DNA of 64,000 nucleotides, taken from Candidatus Kapaibacterium sp. GTDB taxonomy: Bacteria > Bacteroidota > Ignavibacteria > Kapaibacteriales > UBA2268. The position numbers and the translations under genes are program-made. How positions within the stretch are numbered: position 1 is the stretch's first letter; every line of letters starts with the position of its first letter. The DNA lies in NCBI GenBank assembly GCA_938031175.1, contig CALHGZ010000002.1:265242-329241 (forward strand), written 5' to 3'. The notes beneath the pieces were generated by a model that was not told where the DNA came from, made no database searches, and saw nothing but the letters and a program-made list of their open reading frames with translations. Positions 1 through 8,949 of this stretch are shown here, piece by piece.

Positions 1-2
1 GC

Positions 3-776
3 AACTCTAAGTGGGAATATTTATTTATAGTTGAAAATGCTGAAAAGTCACAATTTGATGTATTTACTGAATTAATTTCAATCGTTGAATTACCAGACCG
101 CTTTTTGTGTGCAGCTGTTACAGGCAAAAAGTTTCACGGTTTCAGAGGAAGAGAATGGTATAGTTTGCCCGGAAATATTCATCTTTCGGTATATCTGAAG
201 CCTGAATGTATTGTTACAAATATAACTGCAGGTTTCCTATTGCTTTCTACTGTTTCTGTTTTACAAACAATTGACTCTATAAAATTTCTCAAAAACAGAG
301 CTAAAGTAAAATGGGTAAATGATATTATAATTGATAATGCTAAAGTTTCTGGAGTTATAACTCATACTCAAGTTCAAGCATCAATTGTTAAAGGGGCTGT
401 ACTTGGTATCGGTTTAAATGTTGAATCTGCTCCAGAATTAACAGGAGATAATTTTGTAAAAAAAGCGGGTTGCTTAAATGAATTTTTACCGCCTGAGCAA
501 AGGGTCAATTGCTCCGATATTTTTCACGTTCTAATAGATAAATTGAGTAATAATTATCTGGCTTTAAAAGAAGGCGAGTATTTTCGACTATTAGATATTT
601 ACAGAAATAAGTCAATCGTTATAAACAAAGAAATATTTGTTTATTCAGACGAGATAGATGGTACAAATGAATTGATTACTTTTGGTAAAGTTATAGGTAT
701 TTCAGACAATCTAGAGCTAATTTTAGAAAATACTCATAACAGGATAAATAAAGGCAGGATAATCATCAATGGGTAA
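3..776 (+). CDS. birA: Biotin--[acetyl-CoA-carboxylase] ligase, 5'-truncated by window edge
   Basis: Attaches biotin to the carboxyl-carrier domain of biotin-dependent carboxylases through biotinyl-AMP, in the cytoplasm. The frame is open from the first base of the window, so the N-terminus lies outside; the in-frame TTG at 105 is internal. The visible part carries the family's nucleotide/biotin motifs: a glycine-rich FRGREWYS..PGN segment (about nt 140-185), KWVNDI followed by KVSG (about 310-355), and GIGLNV (about 405-425). The common KWPNDI has valine in place of proline here. The rest is the small C-terminal domain. Whether an N-terminal DNA-binding domain exists cannot be seen. The last 8 bases overlap the next gene. 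Confidence 0.85.
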   Translation, partial: NSKWEYLFIVENAEKSQFDVFTELISIVELPDRFLCAAVTGKKFHGFRGREWYSLPGNIHLSVYLKPECIVTNITAGFLLLSTVSVLQTIDSIKFLKNRAKVKWVNDIIIDNAKVSGVITHTQVQASIVKGAVLGIGLNVESAPELTGDNFVKKAGCLNEFLPPEQRVNCSDIFHVLIDKLSNNYLALKEGEYFRLLDIYRNKSIVINKEIFVYSDEIDGTNELITFGKVIGISDNLELILENTHNRINKGRIIING

Positions 777-1200
777 AATTTTTAGCAATTCATCAGTTTT
801 ATCAATTCTATTAATTTTTATAGGGATTAATTTAACTGATTGCACAACAGTTCCAAGTAACAAAGACCAAATAAGAATCGGAGAATCAAAATATTTCAGT
901 TATAAATTTATTGAAAATCCAGATATTGTAAATAAAATTGATTTACGGGATTATTTAGATAAGTGCAGCGAATATTTTGCAAATAATAAAGATGCACACC
1001 TGTATTTAACAATGTTTGTGAATAATGTTAAAACTTTTAATCAACGTAATATTGCAGAGAATTTATACAATCAAGTGATATCTTATTTAGTCTTGCGTGG
1101 CTTTCCAAGGGGGCATATTTATGATAGATACGGCGATGCTTCGAATATTGAACCTTATCTGAAGTACGATGAAATTATAATTGAGATAACAATTAGATAA
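769..1200 (+). CDS. Putative lipoprotein with a faint OmpA-C-like tail
   Basis: A 143-residue protein with a hydrophobic N-terminus ending in a lipobox-like LTDC (Cys about residue 25), so it is probably a lipid-anchored envelope protein. The C-terminal half contains a run (ISYLVLRGFPRGHIYDRYGD) that recalls the YL..GI....I...G.G pattern of OmpA-type peptidoglycan-binding domains. The usual upstream TD..G..N..LS..RA signature is missing, so this is only a resemblance. The ATG overlaps the end of the biotin ligase by 8 bases, suggesting translational coupling. No specific function can be assigned. Confidence 0.55.
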   Translation: MGKIFSNSSVLSILLIFIGINLTDCTTVPSNKDQIRIGESKYFSYKFIENPDIVNKIDLRDYLDKCSEYFANNKDAHLYLTMFVNNVKTFNQRNIAENLYNQVISYLVLRGFPRGHIYDRYGDASNIEPYLKYDEIIIEITIR

Positions 1201-1221
1201 AAAATTTAGTTTTGCCTATTA

Positions 1222-2301
1222 TCATTCAATTATATAAATTCCATTGTACGAAAAGCTCGAAATTAGAATCAATATAGCAATCCATCCCAATTTTTTCCGG
1301 CCGGGGCTTAATTCTTCACTATCATAAATAGGTGGATGATCTAATTTGATAAAGAATTTAGTAATGATAGCCCATATAAGCCATCCTTCCCAACTTGAAT
1401 ATAACCAGGGTAAATTTTCTCTAATAAATTTCAAAGGCGGATAAATTAATAATTTCATTAATTCAAAAGCAGTATTGTTCATATCTTCTCTGAGCAAAGT
1501 TTCGAGCCCACCGAGTAATGAAAATAATCCCATCATAAACATAAGCCACCATGCAGATCGAGCGATTTTTCTGTGCTGATTGCCAAACATTGCATAAGTT
1601 ATATGCCCGCCATCTAATTGCCCTATTGGTATCAAATTAAGAGCTGTAACAAATAATCCAAACCAACCGACACATAAGAAGGGATAATGATATATTTCAT
1701 TCATCGGTGGTAAAAAGCCATTTGGATTAGCAAACAGTTCCGATAAGATGAAATAAAGTAAAGTGTCTCCGAAATGAAGTCCATTGCCAGGTATTGCACC
1801 ATTATATTGGGTTAAATATTCAGGATGAATTGAATAAATATAATCTATTGGTGGAAGATTATATAATCCATAAATTAAAATTCCTAAGCTAACGATGAAT
1901 CCGGCAATAGGACCGGCAACACCAATATCGAAAAGGGCTTTACGATTAGGTATAGGGCTTTGGGTTTTTATCACGGCGCCGAAAGTTCCAAAGTTCACAA
2001 AAAATGGCAAAAATATAGGTATATAGTATGGTAATGTCGCTTTTACGTTATGATATTTAGCAGCAAAGTAATGTCCGAATTCATGAGCTGAAAGGAAAAG
2101 TAGAAGGGGAATTGAATACGACAAACCATAAACCCAGTTTGCTGGATTAGTAAAATCTTTCATAAGCCACTGGACACCGGCTAAGGTCGTTGTAAAAAAT
2201 GTTATAACAAATAGTAAAATATGAATGGCATATTTTTTTTTAAGAACTTTAGGTTTTATAAAATCGCCGATTCTATATTCGTAATAATAATTTTTGCTCA
2301 T
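1222..2301 (-). CDS. Site-2-protease-type M50 membrane metalloprotease
   Basis: A 359-residue polytopic membrane protein of the M50 intramembrane zinc-protease family. The zinc/catalytic motif HEFGH is at residues 73-77 and the second family motif LNLIPIGQLDGGH at 221-233, whose Asp should complete the zinc site. A GPIAGF segment near 130 is also typical. It has no PDZ domain, unlike RseP, so it belongs to the PDZ-less subgroup; substrates are unknown. It lies 20 bp downstream of lysS on the same strand, so the two are probably co-transcribed. The start is the ATG at 2301. Confidence 0.87.
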   Translation of the reverse strand: MSKNYYYEYRIGDFIKPKVLKKKYAIHILLFVITFFTTTLAGVQWLMKDFTNPANWVYGLSYSIPLLLFLSAHEFGHYFAAKYHNVKATLPYYIPIFLPFFVNFGTFGAVIKTQSPIPNRKALFDIGVAGPIAGFIVSLGILIYGLYNLPPIDYIYSIHPEYLTQYNGAIPGNGLHFGDTLLYFILSELFANPNGFLPPMNEIYHYPFLCVGWFGLFVTALNLIPIGQLDGGHITYAMFGNQHRKIARSAWWLMFMMGLFSLLGGLETLLREDMNNTAFELMKLLIYPPLKFIRENLPWLYSSWEGWLIWAIITKFFIKLDHPPIYDSEELSPGRKKLGWIAILILISSFSYNGIYIIE

Positions 2302-2321
2302 ATTTATTTTTTATCTCTTGC

Positions 2322-3836
2322 TTATTTACTTTTTGATTCTGGTCGCATATGAGGGAAAAATAGGACATCTCTGATTGTTTTCGCTCCAGTCATAACCATA
2401 GTTAATCTATCAATACCGATACCTAATCCTGCTGTTGGTGGCATACCTACTTCGAGTGCATATAGAAAATCTTCATCAACAACCATTGCTTCTTCATCAC
2501 CAGCAGCTCTTTGTAGTGCTTGTTCTTCTAATCTTTTGCGTTGGTCACGTGGATCATTTAATTCGGAGAAGGCATTTGCTAACTCAAATCCGCAAACGAA
2601 CAATTCAAATCTTTCTACTAAACCAGGTTCAGTTCTATGTTTTTTTGCAAGTGGTGACATTTCGAGTGGATAGTCTATTACGAAAGTAGGTTGTATCAGG
2701 TTCGGTTGCACAATTTCACTGAAAATTTCATCTAAAATTTTCATTGCTGATGAATATGGATCAATCTCTAAATTATTTGAACGTGCGATTTGTAAAAGCT
2801 CTTTTTGTGATAAATCTTTCAAATTTCTTCCTACGTATTCCTTGCATAAGTCATAATATTTAGCTCTACGAAATGGCTTTTTAAATGAAATTTTATGTTC
2901 ATTATATTCTATTTCAGTAGTCTGATTAATCTCTAAGCAAAGTGTTTCCAATAAATCTTCTGTCATTTCCATCATCCAGATATAATCTTTGTAAGCGACG
3001 TAAATTTCCATTGAAGTAAATTCAGGATTATGCATTTTGTCCATTCCTTCATTACGAAAATTTTTGCTTATTTCATAAACCCCTTCAAAACCACCGACAA
3101 TTAATCTTTTAAGGTATAATTCATCAGCAATTCTCAAATATAAATCAATATCCAATGCGTTATGATGTGTTATGAAAGGTCGTGCATTGGCACCGCCGTA
3201 AATGGGCTGCAAAATTGGTGTTTCGACTTCGAGCCAGCCGTGTGAGTCGAAATATCGCCTCATAGAAGTAATAAGTTTGGAGCGTTTTTTGAAAATTTCG
3301 CGTGTATCTGGATTTACAATTAGATCTAAATATCGTTTACGGTATCTTAATTCGACATCAGCAAAAGCGTCATAAACAATCTTGTTCCCGGCTTCATCAA
3401 TTTCGACTTTAGGAACGGGAAGAGGCTTTAGTGATTTACAGAGCAATAAAAGCGATTGAGTATGAAGCGTTATTTCACCTGTTTTAGTCCGAAAAACATA
3501 TCCACGAACTCCAATAATGTCACCAATATCAAAAAGACGGAATTTATCATAGATTTCGCCTAAATCATCCTTTTTTAAATAAATCTGTATTCTGCCAACC
3601 TCGTCCATAATATGACAAAAGCTTGCTTTTCCCATTCTTCTTATTGCTACAATTCTTCCAGCTAAGGAGACGTTTTTGAATTTATCAGCATTATCATCGG
3701 TATATTCATTAAGAATATCCAATGTTGAATGAGTTTTATCAAATGAATATGGATATGGATTGATACTTTCTGATTCGAGAAGCTTGAGTTCTTCTTCACG
3801 TCTTAATTCCTGATCATTTTTTATTTGTTCACTCAT
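2322..3836 (-). CDS. lysS: Lysyl-tRNA synthetase, class II
   Basis: Charges tRNA-Lys with lysine. The 504-residue length is normal for bacterial class II LysRS. An N-terminal OB-fold anticodon-binding domain (about 50-170) is followed by the class II catalytic core. Motif 2 reads [14 protein letters not shown], and motif 3 (GLGIGIDRL) sits near the C-terminus followed by the typical [11 protein letters not shown] end. The ATG has an AAGGA about 3-4 bases upstream. A TAATTTTG box (bases 3865-3872 on this strand) lies upstream but has no clear -33 element. It is divergent from infC. Confidence 0.96.
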   Translation of the reverse strand: MSEQIKNDQELRREEELKLLESESINPYPYSFDKTHSTLDILNEYTDDNADKFKNVSLAGRIVAIRRMGKASFCHIMDEVGRIQIYLKKDDLGEIYDKFRLFDIGDIIGVRGYVFRTKTGEITLHTQSLLLLCKSLKPLPVPKVEIDEAGNKIVYDAFADVELRYRKRYLDLIVNPDTREIFKKRSKLITSMRRYFDSHGWLEVETPILQPIYGGANARPFITHHNALDIDLYLRIADELYLKRLIVGGFEGVYEISKNFRNEGMDKMHNPEFTSMEIYVAYKDYIWMMEMTEDLLETLCLEINQTTEIEYNEHKISFKKPFRRAKYYDLCKEYVGRNLKDLSQKELLQIARSNNLEIDPYSSAMKILDEIFSEIVQPNLIQPTFVIDYPLEMSPLAKKHRTEPGLVERFELFVCGFELANAFSELNDPRDQRKRLEEQALQRAAGDEEAMVVDEDFLYALEVGMPPTAGLGIGIDRLTMVMTGAKTIRDVLFFPHMRPESKSK

Positions 3837-3892
3837 ATTTCCTTAAGGATAAAGTAATAAAATACAAAATTACGATTTTAAACGAAATTAAT

Positions 3893-3924
3893 TTTTCTAA
3901 TTCGAAATTATATACTTATATTTG
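3893..3924 (+). promoter_or_regulatory. Probable infC promoter (Bacteroidota-type -7)
   Basis: TATATTTG at 3917-3924 matches TAnnTTTG. The expected -33 position about 20 bases upstream holds only a T run (3893-3896) rather than TTTG. The implied leader is about 30 nt. Confidence 0.4.
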
Positions 3925-3963
3925 CAATAAACAAATTTTTTATTCATAAACTTACGAGGATAC

Positions 3964-4560
3964 TTGAAACAAAATTTTAGTTCTTCCAGTGCATTATTCA
4001 AATCAGATGATAAGAAGAAACAATCCAAACATCGCGTAAATGAAGAAATAAAAGCCCCAGTTTTAAGAGTTGTAGATTCCAACGGTAAATTGATTGGCAT
4101 TATTCCAAGAAAAGAAGCTCTGAAAATAGCAGAGGAGCAAGAATTAGATTTAGTTGAAATTGCACCGAATGCTGACCCACCTGTTGCTAAAATATTAGAT
4201 TACGGCAAATTTATATATGAACAGCAAAAAAGAGAAAAACAACAAAGAAAACAACAGCAACAGCAACAAATGAAAGAGATTAGGTTCAGGGGACGAACCG
4301 CTACACACGATTTTAATTTCAAAACAAGGCATGCACGAGATTTCATTGAGGAAGGAAACAAAGTTAAAGCTACTGTTTTGTTTAGAGGGCGGGAAATTAC
4401 GCACGTTGATGTTGGAAAAGATCTACTTGAAAAATTTGTTGAAGCTCTAAGTGATATTGCAAAAGTTGATTCACCTATAAAATTTGAAGGCAAATCGCTA
4501 TCTGTTATTTTAGTACCTGACAAATCAAAAATGACAAAAAATCTTCCTAAAAAGAATTAA
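3964..4560 (+). CDS. infC: Translation initiation factor IF-3
   Basis: Binds the 30S subunit and controls start-codon and initiator-tRNA selection. The N-domain (HRVNEEI...; LDLVEIAPNADPPVAKILDYGKF) and C-domain (IRFRGRTATHDFNFKTRHA; FRGREITH) are both complete. No ATG exists before the conserved core. The best start is the TTG at 3964, with GAGGA at 3956-3960. A rare start codon is known for infC elsewhere (AUU in E. coli, used for autocontrol), so this may be functional. The linker helix carries six consecutive glutamines encoded by CAA/CAG (4252-4269). A strong terminator follows the gene. Confidence 0.95.
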   Translation: MKQNFSSSSALFKSDDKKKQSKHRVNEEIKAPVLRVVDSNGKLIGIIPRKEALKIAEEQELDLVEIAPNADPPVAKILDYGKFIYEQQKREKQQRKQQQQQQMKEIRFRGRTATHDFNFKTRHARDFIEEGNKVKATVLFRGREITHVDVGKDLLEKFVEALSDIAKVDSPIKFEGKSLSVILVPDKSKMTKNLPKKN

Positions 4561-4583
4561 ATAGATTAGATTTTTAATTATTA

Positions 4584-4615
4584 CAATCCTTTATACTTTA
4601 AAGGATTGTTTTTTT
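4584..4615 (+). terminator. Intrinsic terminator between infC and rpmI
   Basis: A perfect 10-bp stem CAATCCTTTA / TAAAGGATTG with a 5-nt loop (4584-4608) is followed directly by seven T residues. It separates infC from rpmI-rplT, which in many bacteria form one operon. Confidence 0.82.
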
Positions 4616-4626
4616 AGGAATTAGAA

Positions 4627-4658
4627 TTTTGAAAAGTGTAAATAAATTTATAATTTTG
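4627..4658 (+). promoter_or_regulatory. Promoter of rpmI-rplT-pheS (TTTTG-N19-TAATTTTG)
   Basis: The -33 element TTTTG (4627-4631), a 19-nt spacer and the -7 element TAATTTTG (4651-4658) match the TTTG/TAnnTTTG promoter consensus of Bacteroidota. It lies just after the infC terminator, so the ribosomal protein genes appear to be transcribed independently. The expected start is near 4665. Confidence 0.7.
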
Positions 4659-4696
4659 AAATTCTTAAATTTAAAAAAATGAATTCGGGTTAAGTT

Positions 4697-4894
4697 ATGC
4701 CAAAAATGAAGACAGTAGCAGCAGCCAAAAAGCGGTTCAAACGAACAGCAAGCGGTCAATTTAAGCGCGAAAAGGCTTATAAAAGCCATATTTTGACAAA
4801 AAAGAGCAGGAAAAGGAAAAGAAATCTACGTCAAAGTACACTTGTTGATCCAACAAATGTCCGAGAAGTTAAAAGAATGCTACCCGGCTCCTAA
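4697..4894 (+). CDS. rpmI: 50S ribosomal protein L35
   Basis: A 65-residue, highly basic L35 with the characteristic start [14 protein letters not shown] and the end [11 protein letters not shown]. It is a structural protein of the large subunit. The gene has its own promoter and is followed 72 bp later by rplT. A 4-codon reading frame (ATG at 4679, stop TAA at 4691-4693) ends 3 bases before the rpmI ATG. The rpmI start has little Shine-Dalgarno sequence, so reinitiation from that mini-ORF is conceivable but unproven. Confidence 0.95.
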   Translation: MPKMKTVAAAKKRFKRTASGQFKREKAYKSHILTKKSRKRKRNLRQSTLVDPTNVREVKRMLPGS

Positions 4895-4966
4895 AGCATT
4901 ATTTTAATGGTGAAAGGGGAATGAGGCTCTCCCTTAACCAAAATGTCAAACTAAATAGAGGAAAAA

Positions 4967-5314
4967 ATGCCAAGATCAGTTCCAAAAGTAGCCTCGCACC
5001 GAAGAAGAAGAAAATTCATTAAACTTGCAAAAGGCTATTGGGGTGCGAGGAAAAATGTATGGACAATAGCCAAAAATCATATTGAAAAAGGGCTTTTACA
5101 TGCTTATACAGGTAGAAAGCTTAAAAAACGTCATTTTCGAAGCTTATGGATTACCCGTATAAACGCCGCAGCACGACTTTATGGAACCACTTACTCACGG
5201 CTTATGTTCGGCTTGAAAAAGAATAACATACAAATAAACCGTAAAATTCTTGCTGATTTTGCAATGAACAAGCCGGAGATATTTAAAGCAATTGTCGATA
5301 AAGCCGTTGTCTGA
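4967..5314 (+). CDS. rplT: 50S ribosomal protein L20
   Basis: A 115-residue L20, of normal length. Diagnostic segments are the start [16 protein letters not shown], then [11 protein letters not shown] and the C-terminal globular half with [17 protein letters not shown]20 is an early assembly protein of the large subunit and in other bacteria also represses its own operon through mRNA binding. The 72-nt gap after rpmI contains a GGTGAAAGGG...CCCTTAACC inverted segment (about 4908-4940) that might be structured. An AGAGGA precedes the ATG. It is followed 17 bp later by pheS. Confidence 0.96.
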   Translation: MPRSVPKVASHRRRRKFIKLAKGYWGARKNVWTIAKNHIEKGLLHAYTGRKLKKRHFRSLWITRINAAARLYGTTYSRLMFGLKKNNIQINRKILADFAMNKPEIFKAIVDKAVV

Positions 5315-5331
5315 ATTAACGCTGATTAATT

Positions 5332-6345
5332 ATGATTGAAAAGATTCAGGCATTGAAAGATGAAATTCAAGCCCAACTGAGTTCTATTGACTCATTGGAC
5401 AAATTAGAAGAATTTCGTCTTAAGCATTTGGTAAAAAAAGGTACAATTCAGGCACTTTTTGATGAACTTAAGTCTTTACCAAAAGAAATAAAACCTATAG
5501 CCGGCAAAGAATTAAATCAATTACGAGAATTTGCCCAGAATTTTTATCATGAATTATTTGGAAAATTAAAGCAAAGTAAAATCACTGAATCACAAATTGA
5601 TTTAACTTTACCCGGTCGAAAGAACTTCATAGGTCGTTTCCATCCTGTAAAACAAATTCTTGATGAAATGGTTGAAATTTTTATTTCTATGGGGTTCTCT
5701 GTAGCCGAAGGACCGGATATAGAAGATATGTACCATAATTTTGATGCCTTAAACTTTCCACCAGAGCATCCAGCACGCGATATGCAGGATACTTTTTTCA
5801 TTGCCTCTGAAGATGGCTTACTTCTCCGGACTCATACTTCCCCGGTGCAAATTAGGGTAATGGAACATCAAAAACCACCTATCCGTACAATAATGCCCGG
5901 GAGAGTATATCGTAATGAGGCAATCAGTGCACGTTCCCTAGCAGAATTTCATCAAATAGAGGGACTATACATAGATAAAGATGTATCTTTTGCTGAATTA
6001 AAAGGTACAATGATGGTATTTGCAAAAAGAATGTATGGTTTTGATTCTAAGTTCAGATTTAGGCCCTCATTTTTCCCTTTTACAGAACCTAGTGCTGAGA
6101 TGGACATAAGCTGTTTTTTATGTAAGGGGCAAGGATGCCGAGTATGTAAATATAGTGGTTGGCTCGAAATTGCCGGTTGTGGAATGGTTCATCCTAATGT
6201 TCTGAAAGCTGGTGGCATAGACCCAGATAAATACACAGGATATGCTTTTGGTTTTGGTATAGAGCGAGTGGCTATGCTCCGTACTGGGATTGATGACATT
6301 AGGCTTTTTTATGATAATGATATTAGAGTATTGAAGCAGTTTTAA
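5332..6345 (+). CDS. pheS: Phenylalanyl-tRNA synthetase alpha subunit
   Basis: The catalytic alpha chain of the (alpha-beta)2 PheRS. The 337-residue length is normal. An N-terminal coiled-coil arm (1-90) binds tRNA. The class II core shows [18 protein letters not shown] (motif 2) and [18 protein letters not shown] (motif 3). A CFLC...CRVC cysteine pair lies between them, as in many PheS proteins. It follows rplT by 17 bp, giving the order rpmI-rplT-pheS. pheT is not adjacent: the next gene is unrelated and on the opposite strand. Confidence 0.96.
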   Translation: MIEKIQALKDEIQAQLSSIDSLDKLEEFRLKHLVKKGTIQALFDELKSLPKEIKPIAGKELNQLREFAQNFYHELFGKLKQSKITESQIDLTLPGRKNFIGRFHPVKQILDEMVEIFISMGFSVAEGPDIEDMYHNFDALNFPPEHPARDMQDTFFIASEDGLLLRTHTSPVQIRVMEHQKPPIRTIMPGRVYRNEAISARSLAEFHQIEGLYIDKDVSFAELKGTMMVFAKRMYGFDSKFRFRPSFFPFTEPSAEMDISCFLCKGQGCRVCKYSGWLEIAGCGMVHPNVLKAGGIDPDKYTGYAFGFGIERVAMLRTGIDDIRLFYDNDIRVLKQF

Positions 6346-6589
6346 TTTGATAATGCTTTTAATAACAGATTTAGAAATATAAATTTAAACCGCAGATCCT
6401 GAATTTAAAAAATCTATTTACGCCTACAGCTTAAATATTAATCAATTTTCATTCTATCCTAAAATTCCCTTTGCTTCCAAAAAATAAAAATGATTTGGTA
6501 AAAGATGTTCTCCCAAGATTCATAATATTAACTTAGCGCAGAAATCAAAATTTAATTGAAGTTTAATAAATATTTTTTTTATTTTTTTG

Positions 6590-7306
6590 TCAATTATTTT
6601 CTTTTTGACCAGCTAAAAGATTGTTCCTAATTCTTCTGAGCATCATAGTCTCGAAATATCCATTAGATTGCCAAAAATGTACCTGTCCAGTGACATATCT
6701 TTCGAAGCCACTTATTTCGCCATTGAGCACTAAATGAACGGTTCCATCCTCTTTTTCAGTTATTGTGAATTTGTATCGCATTCTTCCAGTTATCCATATT
6801 CCACCGCGAATTACAGGTATTTTTACACTATACTTTTTCAAAACATTAAAAGTAGTATCCTCACCGGTTGAAAATACGCAATATTCAGAAATAATTGAAC
6901 CTCGGTACAGACCTTCGTCGTTTTGTGAGTAACTTTTTTTTGCTATTTGACAATTAGCTTCTTCGACTGATCTTTGTACAACTGCCCATACCTCCTCAAA
7001 TGTTGCATCATAAGTATCTTCATAAACTTCACGATAAAACTTCATTCTTTCAGCTTGTGTAGGCGGGACGTCTTCTAATTCCTCAAAGCCGGGTACTTTG
7101 TCTTTTCTATCCTGAACTTTTTTCTTTATTGTTTCTTCTTGGAGTTGTTCTTCTAATTGTTCCTCTGTTTTCTGCTTGTCTTTTTTCTTTGGAGGTGCTT
7201 CCTCTAATAGTTCTTCTAATTGGGAATAAGCGGTGTCAATTGTGAAATTTAAAAATACAATGGTAAAAATGAAAAATATAATTGATTTAATTATCAGTTT
7301 TTTCAT
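6590..7306 (-). CDS. Secreted hypothetical protein, charged linker plus BamC/START-like domain
   Basis: A 238-residue protein with a signal peptide (MKK..., hydrophobic to about 22, cleavage near AYSQ at 29). A lysine/glutamate-rich low-complexity stretch follows (about 35-75, LEEQLQEE repeats), and then a globular domain from about 90 beginning TFEEVWAVVQRSVEEANC. That opening and the later YKFTITEKEDGTVHL strands resemble the helix-grip folds of BamC-like or SRPBCC-like periplasmic proteins, but no motif proves it. It stands alone between convergent pheS and divergent ppk2. The function is unknown. Confidence 0.6.
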   Translation of the reverse strand: MKKLIIKSIIFFIFTIVFLNFTIDTAYSQLEELLEEAPPKKKDKQKTEEQLEEQLQEETIKKKVQDRKDKVPGFEELEDVPPTQAERMKFYREVYEDTYDATFEEVWAVVQRSVEEANCQIAKKSYSQNDEGLYRGSIISEYCVFSTGEDTTFNVLKKYSVKIPVIRGGIWITGRMRYKFTITEKEDGTVHLVLNGEISGFERYVTGQVHFWQSNGYFETMMLRRIRNNLLAGQKENN

Positions 7307-7472
7307 AATGTCACCTTTAAATTTTAGCTTTTTTTTTATTTAATATAAATTTTTTGATCTTAATAAACAAAAAATATTGAATTTCTATATAAATTCTAAT
7401 TGAATTTTTGTTAATTTTTTAAATTTAAAGTCGAATAGTATAAAAAAATTAAAAATATCATAAGGTATGATT

Positions 7473-8303
7473 ATGGGACAGAATAAAGTCAAAAATCCGG
7501 AGGAAATTGAAAAATATAATAGTAAAGGTCGCATTAGTAAGAAATTTTATGAAACTGAGTATCAAAAATTACAAGTTGAATTAGTTAAACTTGAGTACTG
7601 GGTCAAGCATAAAGGCTTACGTGTTGTTATTCTATTCGAAGGACGCGATGCTGCGGGAAAAGGAGGTATTATCAAAAGGATTATCGAACCGCTTAATCCA
7701 CGTTTTTGTAAAGTTGTTGCATTAGACAAACCGACCGAGCGGGAACGAACTCAATGGTATTTTCAAAGATATGTTGCTCATTTACCAGCTGCTGGTGAAA
7801 TTGTAATTTTCGACAGAAGTTGGTATAACCGGGCTGGAGTTGAACGTGTAATGGGGTTTTGCACAAACGAAGAATATGAAGAATTTATGCGTTCCTGTCC
7901 AGAATTCGAGAGAATGCTCGTTCGCTCCGGGATAATATTATTAAAATACTGGTTATCTGTTAGCAATGAGGAGCAAGAGAAAAGATTTCGCGAACGGGCT
8001 TTAAATCCTATAAAGAGATGGAAATTATCACCAATGGATCTAGCATCCTATGATAAATGGGTAGAGTATTCAAAAGCAAAAGATGAAATGTTTAAATTTA
8101 CAGATATAAAACAAGCACCTTGGTATGTAATTGAATCCGACGATAAACGCAAAGCGAGATTGAATTGTATAAAGCATATTTTAAATATCATTAAATACGA
8201 AGATGTGTTACCGGGACCTTTTGAATTACCACCACGAAAAATTCAGCAAAATTATGTCAGACCCCCAATAAGCGATTATAACTTCGTTCCGGAATATTAT
8301 TGA
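7473..8303 (+). CDS. ppk2: Polyphosphate kinase 2 (PPK2) family protein
   Basis: Transfers phosphate between inorganic polyphosphate and nucleotides. PPK2 hallmarks are the Walker A-like FEGRDAAGKGG (about 55-65), then KPTERERTQWYFQRY and the Walker B/lid FDRSWYNRAGVE. The size is that of single-domain PPK2 (about 276 residues). Start chosen at 7473: an ATG also exists at 7467, but the AAGG at 7462-7465 is correctly spaced only for 7473. Whether it runs toward NDP or NTP synthesis cannot be told from sequence alone. It is monocistronic. Confidence 0.92.
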   Translation: MGQNKVKNPEEIEKYNSKGRISKKFYETEYQKLQVELVKLEYWVKHKGLRVVILFEGRDAAGKGGIIKRIIEPLNPRFCKVVALDKPTERERTQWYFQRYVAHLPAAGEIVIFDRSWYNRAGVERVMGFCTNEEYEEFMRSCPEFERMLVRSGIILLKYWLSVSNEEQEKRFRERALNPIKRWKLSPMDLASYDKWVEYSKAKDEMFKFTDIKQAPWYVIESDDKRKARLNCIKHILNIIKYEDVLPGPFELPPRKIQQNYVRPPISDYNFVPEYY

Positions 8304-8445
8304 TTAATAAAAAATAATGCAACTTTTTTAAAAAAAATGTGTTTTACTTATTGAGTTGGGTATGGCCGCTACAATGTAGCTGAGATTTTATTATTTTGGC
8401 TAAAATGTTTAATTTAGTCAAAAGTTTGTTAATATAGTTAATATC

Positions 8446-8946
8446 GTGAATAATTTAGAAAGTAAGATTCAGCAGTTACTCGGCATTACAAAAAATGAAA
8501 TAACTTTCGTTTCTATTATATTAATCGGTTTATTAATTGGATTATTAATAAAATTAACTAATGCAAATTATTTGCATCGGTTTCAAAACAATCCCACAGT
8601 TTATAGTTTATTAGACAGTATAGCTGAAATTCGCAAAACTACTTTTATCGGAGTAGATGCTTCGAATCAGGTTGATGTAAAATTAGTTACTTTAGATACA
8701 TCAGTAAAAGACGAAAAAAGACCTTTTCAATCCAAAAAGAAAGAACTCCCTAAAACAAAAATAAATATCAACACAGCTTCAAAAAGTCAACTAATGACAT
8801 TGCCCGGGGTTGGTGAGAAAACAGCGGATTTAATTATTGAATTTAGAAAAAAACAAACATTTCGAACATCGAGAGATTTAATGAAAGTCAAAGGTATAGG
8901 TATAAAAAAATATGAAAAAATGGCACCTTATATTACCACTAATTAA
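8446..8946 (+). CDS. ComEA-like helix-hairpin-helix membrane protein
   Basis: A 166-residue protein with a GTG start, one transmembrane helix (about 20-38) and a C-terminal pair of helix-hairpin-helix motifs. These read INTASKSQLMTLPGVGEKTA then LMKVKGIGIKKYEKM, the ComEA signature for non-specific DNA binding. ComEA-like proteins bind incoming DNA in the periplasm of transformable bacteria. HhH-only homologues are also widespread in species not known to be competent, so a role in DNA uptake is only likely. It is followed 3 bp later by the MazG-like gene. Confidence 0.82.
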   Translation: MNNLESKIQQLLGITKNEITFVSIILIGLLIGLLIKLTNANYLHRFQNNPTVYSLLDSIAEIRKTTFIGVDASNQVDVKLVTLDTSVKDEKRPFQSKKKELPKTKININTASKSQLMTLPGVGEKTADLIIEFRKKQTFRTSRDLMKVKGIGIKKYEKMAPYITTN

Positions 8947-8949
8947 TGA

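Noticed and set aside
4195-4523. Cysteine-rich minus-strand ORFs opposite infC
   Set aside because: The cysteines are the complement of the CAA/CAG tract and other infC codons; shadow only.
8340-8400. GCTACA/TGTAGC hairpin after ppk2 as a terminator
   Set aside because: Only five to six pairs with almost no loop and a weak T stretch.
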